From: Salinarimonas chemoclinalis
GTDB lineage: Bacteria > Pseudomonadota > Alphaproteobacteria > Rhizobiales > Beijerinckiaceae
Length of the DNA: 64,000 bases
Reading direction: 5' to 3'
NCBI RefSeq assembly: GCF_041514305.1
Contig: NZ_JBGMWH010000004.1
Coordinates: 62,001-126,000 of the forward strand
Made by a program: the position numbers and the translations under genes. Below, piece by piece: positions 22,186-31,243 of this stretch (within the stretch, counting starts at the first letter, position 1; the number at the start of each line of letters is the position of its first letter). The notes beneath the pieces are model-generated. The model was not told where the DNA came from. It did no database searches and was given only the letters and a program-made list of their open reading frames with translations.

Positions 22186-23088
22186 ATGGCAGGAGCGCAC
22201 CGGTTCGCCGCGAGCGTGATCATCCCGACCTATCAACGCCGCGACATGCTCGTCGCCAACCTGCGCTCGCTCCTCGCGAGCGACATGGCGCCGGACGCCT
22301 TCGAGATAATCGTCGCCGACGACGGCTCGAGCGACGGCAGCTTCGAGGCGGTGCGGGAGATCTCGCAGGCGGAGACGGGGACGCGGCAGATCCGCTACGT
22401 GCATCAGCAGGACGAGGGCTACCGCACCGGCCGCGCCCGAAACCTCGGCATCGCGCTCGCGGAGGGCGAGGTCTGCATCTTCCTCGACTGCGGCATCGTG
22501 GTCTCGCAGGGCTTCGTGCGCGGGCACGTGGAGGCGCATGCCGAGCCGAACCGGGTGGTTCTGGGCTATCTCTACGGCTTCACCAACACGGGCGACAACG
22601 GCGAGGCGCTCGCGCACGTGCTCGACGAGAGCCTCGACCTCGCCGACGTCGACGCGACACTGGCGCGGCTGCGTGCGCTCGGCACCTACCCGGACATGCG
22701 CGAGCCGATCTACGCCGGCTGCGGCGACCGGCTCGCGGACCTGCCGGCACCCTGGGCGATCGGCTGGGGCGGCAACATCTCGGTGCGCCGCGAGACGCTC
22801 GGCGAGCGCATCCGGTTCGACGAGGCCTACCGGACCTGGGGTGCGGAGGACATCGACTTCTCGCTCGCGCTCCACGAGGCCGGCGCGACCTTCGCGCTGG
22901 CTCGGGCGGGAGCGGGCATCCACCTGCCCCACCCGAAGTCGCACGAGGTGAACGCGCGCTCCTCGCGGCCGAACAAGATCTACCTGAACGAGAAGTTCAA
23001 GCGGCCGGAGACGGCGCTCCTCATCGACGTGCAGTCGTGGGACCTGAACGACGCCCTGATGCGCGGCGAGCGCGCGGCGACCGGGTAG
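22186..23088 (+). CDS. Family-2-like (GT-A) glycosyltransferase
   Basis: This 300-residue glycosyltransferase has the nucleotide-binding start SVIIPTYQRRDML, then VADDGSSDGS, a DxD-like position reading FLDCGIVV, and the acceptor-side motif WGAEDIDFSLAL. That last motif is typical of the galactosyltransferase-C/chondroitin-polymerase type. The start at 22186 was chosen for the strong GAGGAGGAGAGG just upstream, over an in-frame ATG at 22129. It is followed after only 8 bp by the lactonase gene, so the two are co-transcribed from the operator-bearing promoter. Its acceptor might be the polyketide/peptide product or a cell-surface glycan; neither is proven. Confidence 0.82.
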   Translation: MAGAHRFAASVIIPTYQRRDMLVANLRSLLASDMAPDAFEIIVADDGSSDGSFEAVREISQAETGTRQIRYVHQQDEGYRTGRARNLGIALAEGEVCIFLDCGIVVSQGFVRGHVEAHAEPNRVVLGYLYGFTNTGDNGEALAHVLDESLDLADVDATLARLRALGTYPDMREPIYAGCGDRLADLPAPWAIGWGGNISVRRETLGERIRFDEAYRTWGAEDIDFSLALHEAGATFALARAGAGIHLPHPKSHEVNARSSRPNKIYLNEKFKRPETALLIDVQSWDLNDALMRGERAATG

Positions 23089-23096
23089 GGCCGGCC

Positions 23097-23933
23097 ATGA
23101 TCGTCGACGCGCATCATCATTCGTGGCGGACGGCCCGCGGTGACTATCACTGGATGGCCGGCGCACCGGACGTGCTCCGACGCGACTACCTGCCGGAGGA
23201 CCTGGAGCCACACCTGCGCCGCTTCGGGGTGACCCGCACGATCCTCGTCCAGGCGGCGCAGACGCGCGAGGAGACGGACTTCCTGCTCGGGCTCGCCGCC
23301 CGCACGCCCTTCGTCGGCGGGGTCGTCGGCTGGCTCGATCTCGAGAGCGTCGACTTCGCGGAGCAGCTCGCCGCCTGTCGCGAGGACCCGAAGCTCGTCG
23401 GCCTGCGCCCGATGCTCCAGGACCTCGAGGACGACGCCTGGATCCTCCGCCCCGCCGTGCTGCGCAGCCTGGAGGTGCTCGCGGCGAGCGGCCTCGTCCT
23501 CGACATTCTCACCTTCCCGCGGCACCTGCCTCACGTCGCGCGGGCGCTCGGGGCCGTGCCTGGGCTGCGCGCCGTGGTGGACCATCTCTCGAAGCCGCCG
23601 ATCGCGTCGGGCAGGCTCGATCCGTGGCGGGACGACATCGCCCGGATCGCGGCGTTCGAGACCGTCTCGTGCAAGGTATCGGGCCTCGTGACCGAGGCGC
23701 GGCAGCCCGGCTGGACGGTCGCCGATCTCGCGCCGTTCGTGCACCACGCCGCCGCGTGCTTCGGGCCGGATCGGCTGATCTTCGGCAGCGACTGGCCGGT
23801 CTGCCGCGTCGCGGGAGAGTACGGCGAGGTGCTCGCCGCGACGATGCTGGCGCTGCCCGACGGGCTGCGCGGCGACCGGCGGGTCCTCGGCGAGAACGCC
23901 TGCCGGATCTACGGCATCACGCACGAGGCGTGA
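23097..23933 (+). CDS. Amidohydrolase-family lactonase, probable L-fuconolactone hydrolase
   Basis: This 278-residue TIM-barrel hydrolase of the COG3618 type starts with the metal motif DAHHHSW and ends with the conserved FGSDWPVC. The family includes L-fuconolactone and L-rhamnonolactone hydrolases and 2-pyrone-4,6-dicarboxylate lactonase. Given the aldose dehydrogenase, dehydratase, SDR and FAH hydrolase in the same regulon, I infer that it opens L-fucono-lactone to L-fuconate. It is translated immediately after the glycosyltransferase. Precise sugar specificity is not visible in the sequence. Confidence 0.82.
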   Translation: MIVDAHHHSWRTARGDYHWMAGAPDVLRRDYLPEDLEPHLRRFGVTRTILVQAAQTREETDFLLGLAARTPFVGGVVGWLDLESVDFAEQLAACREDPKLVGLRPMLQDLEDDAWILRPAVLRSLEVLAASGLVLDILTFPRHLPHVARALGAVPGLRAVVDHLSKPPIASGRLDPWRDDIARIAAFETVSCKVSGLVTEARQPGWTVADLAPFVHHAAACFGPDRLIFGSDWPVCRVAGEYGEVLAATMLALPDGLRGDRRVLGENACRIYGITHEA

Positions 23934-23991
23934 GGACGCGCGCGGATGCCCGAGCGGCGGCGCGCGTTTGCGAATTGCGACCGCCAATCTC

Positions 23992-24006
23992 TTATACTAA
24001 TGTAAC
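23992..24006. promoter_or_regulatory. Shared regulon operator, copy 2
   Basis: TTATACTAATGTAAC sits 35 bp before the PKS start codon and includes TATACT (23993-23998) as the likely -10 element. Confidence 0.72.
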
Positions 24007-24039
24007 GCTACATCCGGCGGGGCGTGCGGAGGACGATCG

Positions 24040-27000
24040 ATGCAGGCGGACCGTCACGACACCCTCGTCGCGATCGCACGCGCGCGCGCCGCGCGCACGG
24101 GCGACACCATCGCCTACACCAACCTGAGGGACGGACTCGACGAGCACATGCCCACGACCTGGGGCGCGCTCGACGGGAGCTGCCGGCGCATCGGCGCGGC
24201 GCTCCAGGCGCGCGGCGCGGCCGGCGAGCGGGTGCTGCTCCTGCTGCCGCAGGGCGTCGCGTTCGTGGTGGGCTTCCTGGGCACGCTCTACGGCGGAGCC
24301 GTCGCGGTGCCGGCGCACACGCCCAAGCCGAGCAAGCGCAGCTGGGCGACCTTCGAGGCGATCGTCGCCGATTGCCGCCCGCTGCTCGTCCTCACCTGCC
24401 GGCCCATCCGCGACAAGATGCGCGCCTGGTCGCAGCGCGAGGAGTCCGTGCCGCTTCCGCAGATGCTGTGCATCGAGGACATCGAGGCCGAGGTCCGGCC
24501 CGAGGACTGGGACGAGGCGATGCCCGGCGCCGCCGACATCGCCTTCCTGCAATACACGTCCGGCTCCACCAGCACGCCCAAGGGCGTGATGGTGAGCCAT
24601 GCGAACCTCGTCCACAACGCGGCGCTGACGGCCCGACACATGGGCCACGACGAGCGCACCGTCATCGTCAGCTGGCTGCCGCTGTTCCACGACCTCGGGC
24701 TGATCGGCATCGTGGTGCAGACGCTCTTCGTCGGCGCGACCTGCTTCATGATGAGCCCGGCCGCCTTCGCCGGCAATCCGGCACTGTGGCTCCAGGCGAT
24801 CGGCCGCTACCGGGCGACGACGAGCATGTCGTCGGACTTCGGCTACCGCCTGTGCATCAAGGCGATCCGGCCCGAGCAGATGGAGGGCGTCGACCTCTCC
24901 TGCTGGCGCAACGCGCTCAACGCCGCCGAGCCGATCCACGCCTCGACGCTGCGCGGCTTCCAGGAGCGCTTCGCACCATACGGCTTCGCGCCGGACGCCT
25001 TCTTCCCGGCCTACGGGCTCGCCGAGGCGACCCTGCTCTCGACGACCTCGCGCGTCGGCGAGGCGCCGGTGTTCCTGCGCGTCGACAAGGCGGCGCTCGC
25101 CCGCGGCGCGCTGGTGCCCGCCTCCGCCGCGGACGAGACGAGCGTCGAGCTGGTGAGCTCGGGGCGTCCCGCGGACGACATGGACGTCGCCATCGTCGAT
25201 CCGCAGACCGGGCGCGCGCTGCCCGAGGGCGAGATGGGCGAGGTCTGGGTGCGCGGCGCCAGCATCGCGCGGGGCTACTGGCTGGCGCCGCAGGCGAGCC
25301 GGGAGACCTTCGGCCGGAGCCCGGCGGGCGCGAACGCGCCGGGCTACCTGCGCACCGGCGACCTCGGCTTCCTCCACGCGCGCGAGCTGTTCATCGTCGG
25401 CCGGCTCAAGGACCTGATCATCGCGCGGGGGCGCAACATCTACCCGCAGGACATCGAGCTGACGGTCAAGGACTGCCATGCCGCCTTCCGTACCGTGAAC
25501 GGCGCCGCCTTCTCCGTCGAGGGCGACGAGGGCGAGACGACGGTCGTCGTCCACGAGATCGAGCGCTCCGCCCGGCACGGCGTCGACCTCGAGGCGCTCG
25601 CGCGCATCGTGCGCGACGCCGTCTGGCGCGAGCACGACATCAGGCTCGCCGACGTCGTGCTCATCCCGCCCGCCTCGCTCCCCAAGACCACGAGCGGCAA
25701 GGTCCAGCGGCGGATGACGAAGAGCCTCTACCTGGCGGGGGAGCTGTCGCCGCTGCGGCCGAGGGAGGCCGCGCCCGGGAAGGCGACCTCGGCGCCGAGC
25801 GCCGAGGTCATGGAGGCGCGCATCCTCGCGCATTTGCGCACGCTCGCCGGCGAAGCGGCGGCGCGCGGCCGGCCGGACGACCCGTTCGGCGCGCTCGGGC
25901 TCGACTCGGTCGTCGCCGCACAGCTCGCACAGGCGCTCGCGACCGAGCTCGACTGCCCGCTCGAGCCGACCATCTTCTGGCATCATCCGACTCCCGCGCG
26001 GCTCGCGCGGTACCTGGCGACCGGCGAGGAGGGCCCCGCCGCGGACGCGCCCACCCCCGCACCGGCCCTCGCCCGATCCGGGGACGAGCGGACGCGCGGC
26101 GGAATCGCGATCGTCGGCGTCTCCTGCCGGCTTCCCGGCGCGGCCTCGAAGGAGGCGTTCTGGGCGCACCAGGAGGCCGGGCGCGACGCGATCCGCCCAG
26201 TGCCGCGGCGGCGCTGGGACGCGCAGGCGATCCACGGCGATCCGCACCGCGACCCCGGCCGCACGGACGTGGGCGTCGGCGGCTTCATCGACGGCGAGGA
26301 CCTGTTCGCGCCGGAGGTCTTCGGCATCTCGGCCTACGAGGCCGAGCTGATGGATCCGCAGCACCGGCTGTTCCTGAAGGCCGCCTACGAGGCGATCTGG
26401 GACGCCGGACACGACCCCGCGGCGCTCGCCGGGCGGGCGGTCGGCGTGTTCGCGGGCGTGCAGTTCCAGGACTACCAGGCGCTGCTCGCCGCGCGCGGCA
26501 TCCGCAGCGCGCAGGCCTGCACCGGCAATGCCCACGCCATGCTGGCGAACCGCGTCTCCTACCTGCTCGACGTGCACGGGCCGAGCGAGGCGATCGACAC
26601 GGCCTGCTCCGGCAGCCTCGTCGCGATCCACCGCGCGGTGCGCGCCCTGCGCGACGGCGAGTGCGACCTGGCGATCGCCGGGGGCGTGAACCTGCTGCTG
26701 ACGCCCGACCTGTTCGTGATGGGCCGCCAGATGGGCGTTCTTTCGCCGACCGGTCGATGCCGTACCTTCGACGCCGACGCCGACGGCTACGTGCGCGCGG
26801 AGGGCGTCGGAGCGCTCCTGCTGAGGCCGCTGGAGGAGGCGATCCGCGACCGCGACCACGTCTGGGGCGTGATCGAGGGCAGCGCGGTCAACCACGGCGG
26901 CCGGGCGGCCTCGCTCACCGCGCCGAGCAGCGCCGCGCAGACGGCGCTGATGATCCGCGCGCTCGACGACGCGGGGCTCGGGCCGGACGCCGTCGGCTAT

Positions 27001-29847
27001 GTCGAGATGCACGGCACCGGCACCGTGCTCGGCGACCCGATCGAGGTGGAGAGCGTCGGGCGCGCCTTCCGGCGGCTGCGGGCGCGCGAGAGCCTGGCGC
27101 CCACGCCCTGCGCGCTCGGCTCGGTGAAGGCGGCGATCGGCCATCTCGAGCCGGCGGCGGGCGTGGCGGGCGTGATCAACGTGCTGATGGCGATGCGCCA
27201 CGACCGCCTGCCGGGGCTCGCGAGCTTCCGCCGGCAGAACCCGCACATCGCGCTCGAGGAGGGGCTCTTCCTGCAGACACGTGCGGGACCCTGGCCGGCG
27301 GCTGCCGGCGGCGGGTCGGCGCGTGCGGCGATGGTGAACTCCTTCGGCTTCGGCGGCGCGAACGCCTGCGTCGTGATCCGTCGCCCGGAGGCCGCGGCGA
27401 GGGAGCGGGCGCCGGAGGGGCGCGTCGACGTCCCGGTCGCGGCGGCGACCCCCGCGCTGCTCGCCGCCCATGCCGCCGGTCTGGCGGACGCCGTGGAGAC
27501 GCTCGGCGCCGACGGCTCCGCGACGCTGGCGGACGTCGCCTTCACCCTGCGGAGCCGCAACGAGGCGCGGCCGGAGCGCCGGGTCCTGCACGCGACCTCC
27601 CTCGCGGACCTCGCGCGGGCGCTGCGCCGGCTGGCCGAGGCGCCCACGGGGACGGACGATCCCGCGATCGCCGGACCCGAGATCGTCGCCCGCGACGGGC
27701 TCGGAGCGGACGCCCGCCGCTGGCTGCGCGGCGAGCCGGCGACTTGGGCGGACATCGCCGGCGCGCGGCGCTGCCCGCTGCCGGTCTCGCCGTGGCCGGA
27801 CCGCAGCCTCTGGTTCGAGCCGCGCGAGCCCGATGCCCCGGCCGCCGGGGCGGAAGAAGGCATCGGGCTCGAGACGCTGATGCTCGAGCCCGTCTGGCGC
27901 GAGGCGCCCCTCGTTCCCGGGCGCGCCCTCGACGGCACGCGAATGCTGGTGATCGGCCCCGACGCGGACGGGGTCGCCGCCTTCCTGCCGGCGCTGCGCG
28001 AGGTGCTGCCGGAGTCGGCCGGCGTCGAGACGATTCTGCGCCGCAGGGGAGCCGGGGCGGAGCCGTCGCTCGACGTCGCCCGGATCACGAGAACGCCGCC
28101 GGACCTCGTCGTCGTCCTGCCGGGCGAGACGGCCGGCGAGGGACACGCAAAGGGCGACGGCGACGGCGAGGTCGCGCTGCTCTTCGATCTCGCGCGCGGG
28201 CTCGTCGACCACGCCTTCGGGCGGCCGGTGACGGTGTTCCACGCGCTTTCCGGCGCGCCCGGAGCCGTGCCGGCGCACGACGCCCTCCCCGCCTTCGCGA
28301 AGTCCGCGTTCCTCGAGCACGATTGGCTGCGCATCCACACGATCCATCTCGGCGCAGGCGCGGACCGGGCCCGTGCGCTCGCCGCCGAGGTGACGGCGGC
28401 GCCCGCGCCGACGCCCGAGGCGATCCGCGTCGACGGCGGAACGCGCATGCGGGCGGCGCTCGCGCGGGTGCCGGCGCGCGCGGCGCGCCCCGCCGAGACC
28501 GCCTGGTTCCGCGAGGGCGGCGTCTACCTCGTGCCCGGCGGCGCCGGGGAGCTCGGCTACCGACTGCTCGGGCGGCTCGTCGAGGAGGTCGAGGCCACGT
28601 TCGTCCTGTGCGGGCGCTCGCCGATCGAAGGCGTGGTCGCGGATCGAATCGACGCGCTCGCGCGGCGGGCGGGCGGCCGCGAGCGGGTGCGCTACGCCGC
28701 CTGCGACGTCGGCGATCTCGACGCCACGCGCGCGCTCGTCGACGCCATCGTCGCCCGGCATGGACGCCTCGACGGCGTCGTCAACCTCGTCACCGCGCAC
28801 GACGACGCGTATCTCTACAAGAAGAGCCGCGAGAGCTTCGCGCGGGTGAGCGGCGCCAAGGTCAGGGGTACGCGCAACCTCGACCGGGCGACGGCGGCGC
28901 TGCCGCTCGATCTCTTCGTCTCGTTCTCGTCGCTCGCGGCGCTCGGGCTCGCGGGCGGGGCGGACTACGCCTACGGCTGCGCCTTCCAGAGCGCCTTCGC
29001 CGGCTGGCGCGCCGCGGCGGTGGCGCGCGGCGAGCGTCGGGGTGCCAGCCGCACGATCGCCTGGTCGCGCTGGCGATGGGACCGCTGGGTCACCGTCGAG
29101 TTCGACGACTGGTTCGCCTCCCTCGGCTTCGCCTTCCTCGACGTCGAGGCCGGCCTCCCCGCCTGGCGCGACGCCATGGGCCGGGGGGCGCCCGAGACGA
29201 TCGTGGTCCACGGGCGGCCGGACCGGATGTTCCGCAGCCTCGATCTCGAGGCGGGCCTCCTGCGCGCCGCCGAGTCGCCGGCGCAGGCCGATGCCGGCGC
29301 CGCCCCCGCGCCCCGCACTGCCACGTCGGCGGACGGGCTCGCGGACGGGCTCGCGGACCACCTGCGCGCCATCGTCGTCGAGCTGCTGAAGCTCGACGAC
29401 CTCGATCCCGCGACGCCGTTCTCCGTGGTGGGGCTCGACTCGGTGCTGGCGATCCGGCTCGTCATGGTGATCGAGCAGCGGCTCGGGATGCGCATCCCGC
29501 CCAAGGTGCTCCTCGACCACGACACGGCGGCCACGCTCGCGGCGCATCTGCGCGGCGCGCAGGCCGCGACCGCCGGGCCGGCCCCCGCGCCGGCGCCGCC
29601 GCAGATCTCGCAGGACGCGATCGGCGCGCACCTCACGGCGCGCCTCGCGGAAATCCTGCACGCCGACGACGTCGCGCCGGACGCCTCCTTCGTCGCGATC
29701 GGGGTCGATTCGATCATCGCGGTGAAGCTCGCATCCGACCTCGACCGGCACTTCGGCGTGGGCATCGCGCCGCGCTGGTTCCTCGACCACCCGACCGTCG
29801 CGGACCTCGCCCGCGAGATCGCTCGCCGGACGGGCGCCGGCAGCTAG
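24040..29847 (+). CDS. Hybrid fatty-acyl-AMP ligase / AT-less polyketide synthase (FAAL-ACP-KS-KR-ACP-ACP)
   Basis: This is a 1935-residue megasynthase. Residues 1-575 are a fatty-acyl-AMP ligase (YTSGSTSTPKG, PLFHDLGLIG) that loads an acid onto ACP1 (Ser623). The ketosynthase (about 688-1118) has Cys856 in DTACSGS, His991 in HGTGT and Lys1030/His1035 in the KxxIGH segment, so it should condense. A long post-KS linker of trans-AT type follows, then the structural and catalytic KR halves (about 1285-1745). In the KR, Tyr1643 is present but the usual Asn four residues later is Cys1647. Two tandem ACPs carry Ser1801 and Ser1891. There is no acyltransferase and no thioesterase, so malonyl loading and release must come from elsewhere. 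The start has GGAGG upstream. The stop shares a CTAG tetramer with the convergent KS gene. Confidence 0.93.
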   Translation: MQADRHDTLVAIARARAARTGDTIAYTNLRDGLDEHMPTTWGALDGSCRRIGAALQARGAAGERVLLLLPQGVAFVVGFLGTLYGGAVAVPAHTPKPSKRSWATFEAIVADCRPLLVLTCRPIRDKMRAWSQREESVPLPQMLCIEDIEAEVRPEDWDEAMPGAADIAFLQYTSGSTSTPKGVMVSHANLVHNAALTARHMGHDERTVIVSWLPLFHDLGLIGIVVQTLFVGATCFMMSPAAFAGNPALWLQAIGRYRATTSMSSDFGYRLCIKAIRPEQMEGVDLSCWRNALNAAEPIHASTLRGFQERFAPYGFAPDAFFPAYGLAEATLLSTTSRVGEAPVFLRVDKAALARGALVPASAADETSVELVSSGRPADDMDVAIVDPQTGRALPEGEMGEVWVRGASIARGYWLAPQASRETFGRSPAGANAPGYLRTGDLGFLHARELFIVGRLKDLIIARGRNIYPQDIELTVKDCHAAFRTVNGAAFSVEGDEGETTVVVHEIERSARHGVDLEALARIVRDAVWREHDIRLADVVLIPPASLPKTTSGKVQRRMTKSLYLAGELSPLRPREAAPGKATSAPSAEVMEARILAHLRTLAGEAAARGRPDDPFGALGLDSVVAAQLAQALATELDCPLEPTIFWHHPTPARLARYLATGEEGPAADAPTPAPALARSGDERTRGGIAIVGVSCRLPGAASKEAFWAHQEAGRDAIRPVPRRRWDAQAIHGDPHRDPGRTDVGVGGFIDGEDLFAPEVFGISAYEAELMDPQHRLFLKAAYEAIWDAGHDPAALAGRAVGVFAGVQFQDYQALLAARGIRSAQACTGNAHAMLANRVSYLLDVHGPSEAIDTACSGSLVAIHRAVRALRDGECDLAIAGGVNLLLTPDLFVMGRQMGVLSPTGRCRTFDADADGYVRAEGVGALLLRPLEEAIRDRDHVWGVIEGSAVNHGGRAASLTAPSSAAQTALMIRALDDAGLGPDAVGYVEMHGTGTVLGDPIEVESVGRAFRRLRARESLAPTPCALGSVKAAIGHLEPAAGVAGVINVLMAMRHDRLPGLASFRRQNPHIALEEGLFLQTRAGPWPAAAGGGSARAAMVNSFGFGGANACVVIRRPEAAARERAPEGRVDVPVAAATPALLAAHAAGLADAVETLGADGSATLADVAFTLRSRNEARPERRVLHATSLADLARALRRLAEAPTGTDDPAIAGPEIVARDGLGADARRWLRGEPATWADIAGARRCPLPVSPWPDRSLWFEPREPDAPAAGAEEGIGLETLMLEPVWREAPLVPGRALDGTRMLVIGPDADGVAAFLPALREVLPESAGVETILRRRGAGAEPSLDVARITRTPPDLVVVLPGETAGEGHAKGDGDGEVALLFDLARGLVDHAFGRPVTVFHALSGAPGAVPAHDALPAFAKSAFLEHDWLRIHTIHLGAGADRARALAAEVTAAPAPTPEAIRVDGGTRMRAALARVPARAARPAETAWFREGGVYLVPGGAGELGYRLLGRLVEEVEATFVLCGRSPIEGVVADRIDALARRAGGRERVRYAACDVGDLDATRALVDAIVARHGRLDGVVNLVTAHDDAYLYKKSRESFARVSGAKVRGTRNLDRATAALPLDLFVSFSSLAALGLAGGADYAYGCAFQSAFAGWRAAAVARGERRGASRTIAWSRWRWDRWVTVEFDDWFASLGFAFLDVEAGLPAWRDAMGRGAPETIVVHGRPDRMFRSLDLEAGLLRAAESPAQADAGAAPAPRTATSADGLADGLADHLRAIVVELLKLDDLDPATPFSVVGLDSVLAIRLVMVIEQRLGMRIPPKVLLDHDTAATLAAHLRGAQAATAGPAPAPAPPQISQDAIGAHLTARLAEILHADDVAPDASFVAIGVDSIIAVKLASDLDRHFGVGIAPRWFLDHPTVADLAREIARRTGAGS

Positions 29848-31193
29848 CTCCCGCGAACCTCCGGGAGCGGGAAGCGGCGCCGGCGCAGCGGCGTCGGCTC
29901 CCGTGCCGGGCGCCTCGCCGCCACGCGAATCTCCTGCGACGGCGCCGCGAGGACGACGTGCGCGTTGCAGCCGCCGAGCCCGTAGGCGTGGACGCCCGCG
30001 GTGAACGGCGCGCCCGGCCGCGCCAGCGCGTCGAGCGGCGTCGCCTCGCGCAGGATGCGGCAGCTGTCGGGGCGAAGGCCCTCGGCCTCGAGCAGGCGCG
30101 CGTGGCCGGCCGTACCGGGCATGACGCCCGCGTCGATCGCGCCGACGACCTTCACGAGCTGCGATATCCCGCCCGCCGCCTCGAGGAAGCCGATGTGTCC
30201 CTTCACCGAGCCCACCGGGATGCCCGACGGGTAGATCTCCTGGAAGGCGAGGAGCTCGATCGCGTCGCCCGTCCCGCCGTTGCCGTGCGCCTCGACGTAG
30301 CCGACCTCCCCCGGATCGATGGCATCACGGTCGTGGACGCGGCGGATCAGCTCCGCCTGGGCCGCCGCGCTCGGGCGGGTGAGGCCGCCGGAGCGTGCGC
30401 CCTGGTGGTTCACGCCGGTTCCCCGGACGATCGCCCGAACGCGGTCGCCGTCGCGCAGCGCCGCCGCGAGCGGCTTGAGCACGAGCGCACCGACGCCTTC
30501 CCCCAGAACCTGGCCGCGCGATCCCGCGTCGAACGGCGAGCAGCACCCGTCGGGGGCGAGCAGCCCGAGTTCCTGTAGCCGAACGATCCGGCTCGGCTCG
30601 AGCAGCAGGCTGACGCCACCCACGAGCGCCTGCGCGCACTCTCCGGCCTGGATCGCCGCCACCGCCCGATGCAGGGCGACGAGGCCGCTCGAGCAGGCGG
30701 TGTCGACCACCTCGCTCGGGCCGCGCAGGTCGAGGACGTAGGAGATGCGGTTGGGCACCACCGAGTGCGCCGACCCGGTCGCGAGGTAGAGGCGCGAGAT
30801 CTCGTCCCATGCGCCGTCCCGGGCATGGAGCTGGAAGTCCTGGGCGTAGACGGCGACGAAGACGCCGATCGCGCGCCCCCGCACCGTGTCGGGGTCCCAG
30901 CCCGCGTCCTCGAGGGCGCGGAGCGCCTCTTCGAGCATCAGCCGCTGGTGCGGGTCCATGGTCTCCGCCTCGCGCGGCGAGATGCGGAAGCGCGCGCAGT
31001 CGAAGCCGAGCGGGTCGTCGAGGCGGCCGACCCGCGGCACGCGCACGCCGTCCTGCGCGCACCAGGCCCAGCGCTCGCGCGGCGGCGGGAGAAAGCGTGG
31101 CGCGTCGTCGAGGAGCGCGCGGTGGAAGGCCTCCGGATCGTCGCCGCCGGGGAAGCGGCACGACAGGCCGACGATCGCCACGGGCTCGTTCAT
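29844..31193 (-). CDS. Stand-alone ketosynthase with altered catalytic motifs
   Basis: This single KS domain of 449 residues starts at MNEPVAIVGLSCRFPGG. The nucleophile is present (Cys167 in DTACSSG). The first His is kept (His303), but its motif reads HGNGG instead of HGTGT. The second catalytic His of the usual KxNIGH is replaced: Lys331 is followed by GHIGF, placing Phe336 where His is expected. Such KS domains are typically non-decarboxylating and may only transfer or gate acyl groups. It is the last gene of the leftward ABC-importer operon, 50 bp after the luciferase-like gene. Its stop overlaps that of the PKS. Confidence 0.9.
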   Translation of the reverse strand: MNEPVAIVGLSCRFPGGDDPEAFHRALLDDAPRFLPPPRERWAWCAQDGVRVPRVGRLDDPLGFDCARFRISPREAETMDPHQRLMLEEALRALEDAGWDPDTVRGRAIGVFVAVYAQDFQLHARDGAWDEISRLYLATGSAHSVVPNRISYVLDLRGPSEVVDTACSSGLVALHRAVAAIQAGECAQALVGGVSLLLEPSRIVRLQELGLLAPDGCCSPFDAGSRGQVLGEGVGALVLKPLAAALRDGDRVRAIVRGTGVNHQGARSGGLTRPSAAAQAELIRRVHDRDAIDPGEVGYVEAHGNGGTGDAIELLAFQEIYPSGIPVGSVKGHIGFLEAAGGISQLVKVVGAIDAGVMPGTAGHARLLEAEGLRPDSCRILREATPLDALARPGAPFTAGVHAYGLGGCNAHVVLAAPSQEIRVAARRPAREPTPLRRRRFPLPEVRGS

Positions 31194-31243
31194 CGGCGCG
31201 GCTCCTTCCGGTCGAGGGCGCCGGTCGACGGCGTCGGCGGCGC

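Noticed and set aside
23992..29790. A 1932-residue open frame antisense to the PKS gene, and similar long antisense frames opposite the NRPS and dnaE genes
   Set aside because: In very GC-rich DNA stop codons are rare in the frames opposite real genes. These translations are Arg/Gly/Ala/His-rich with no family motif, while the sense frames carry complete catalytic motifs.
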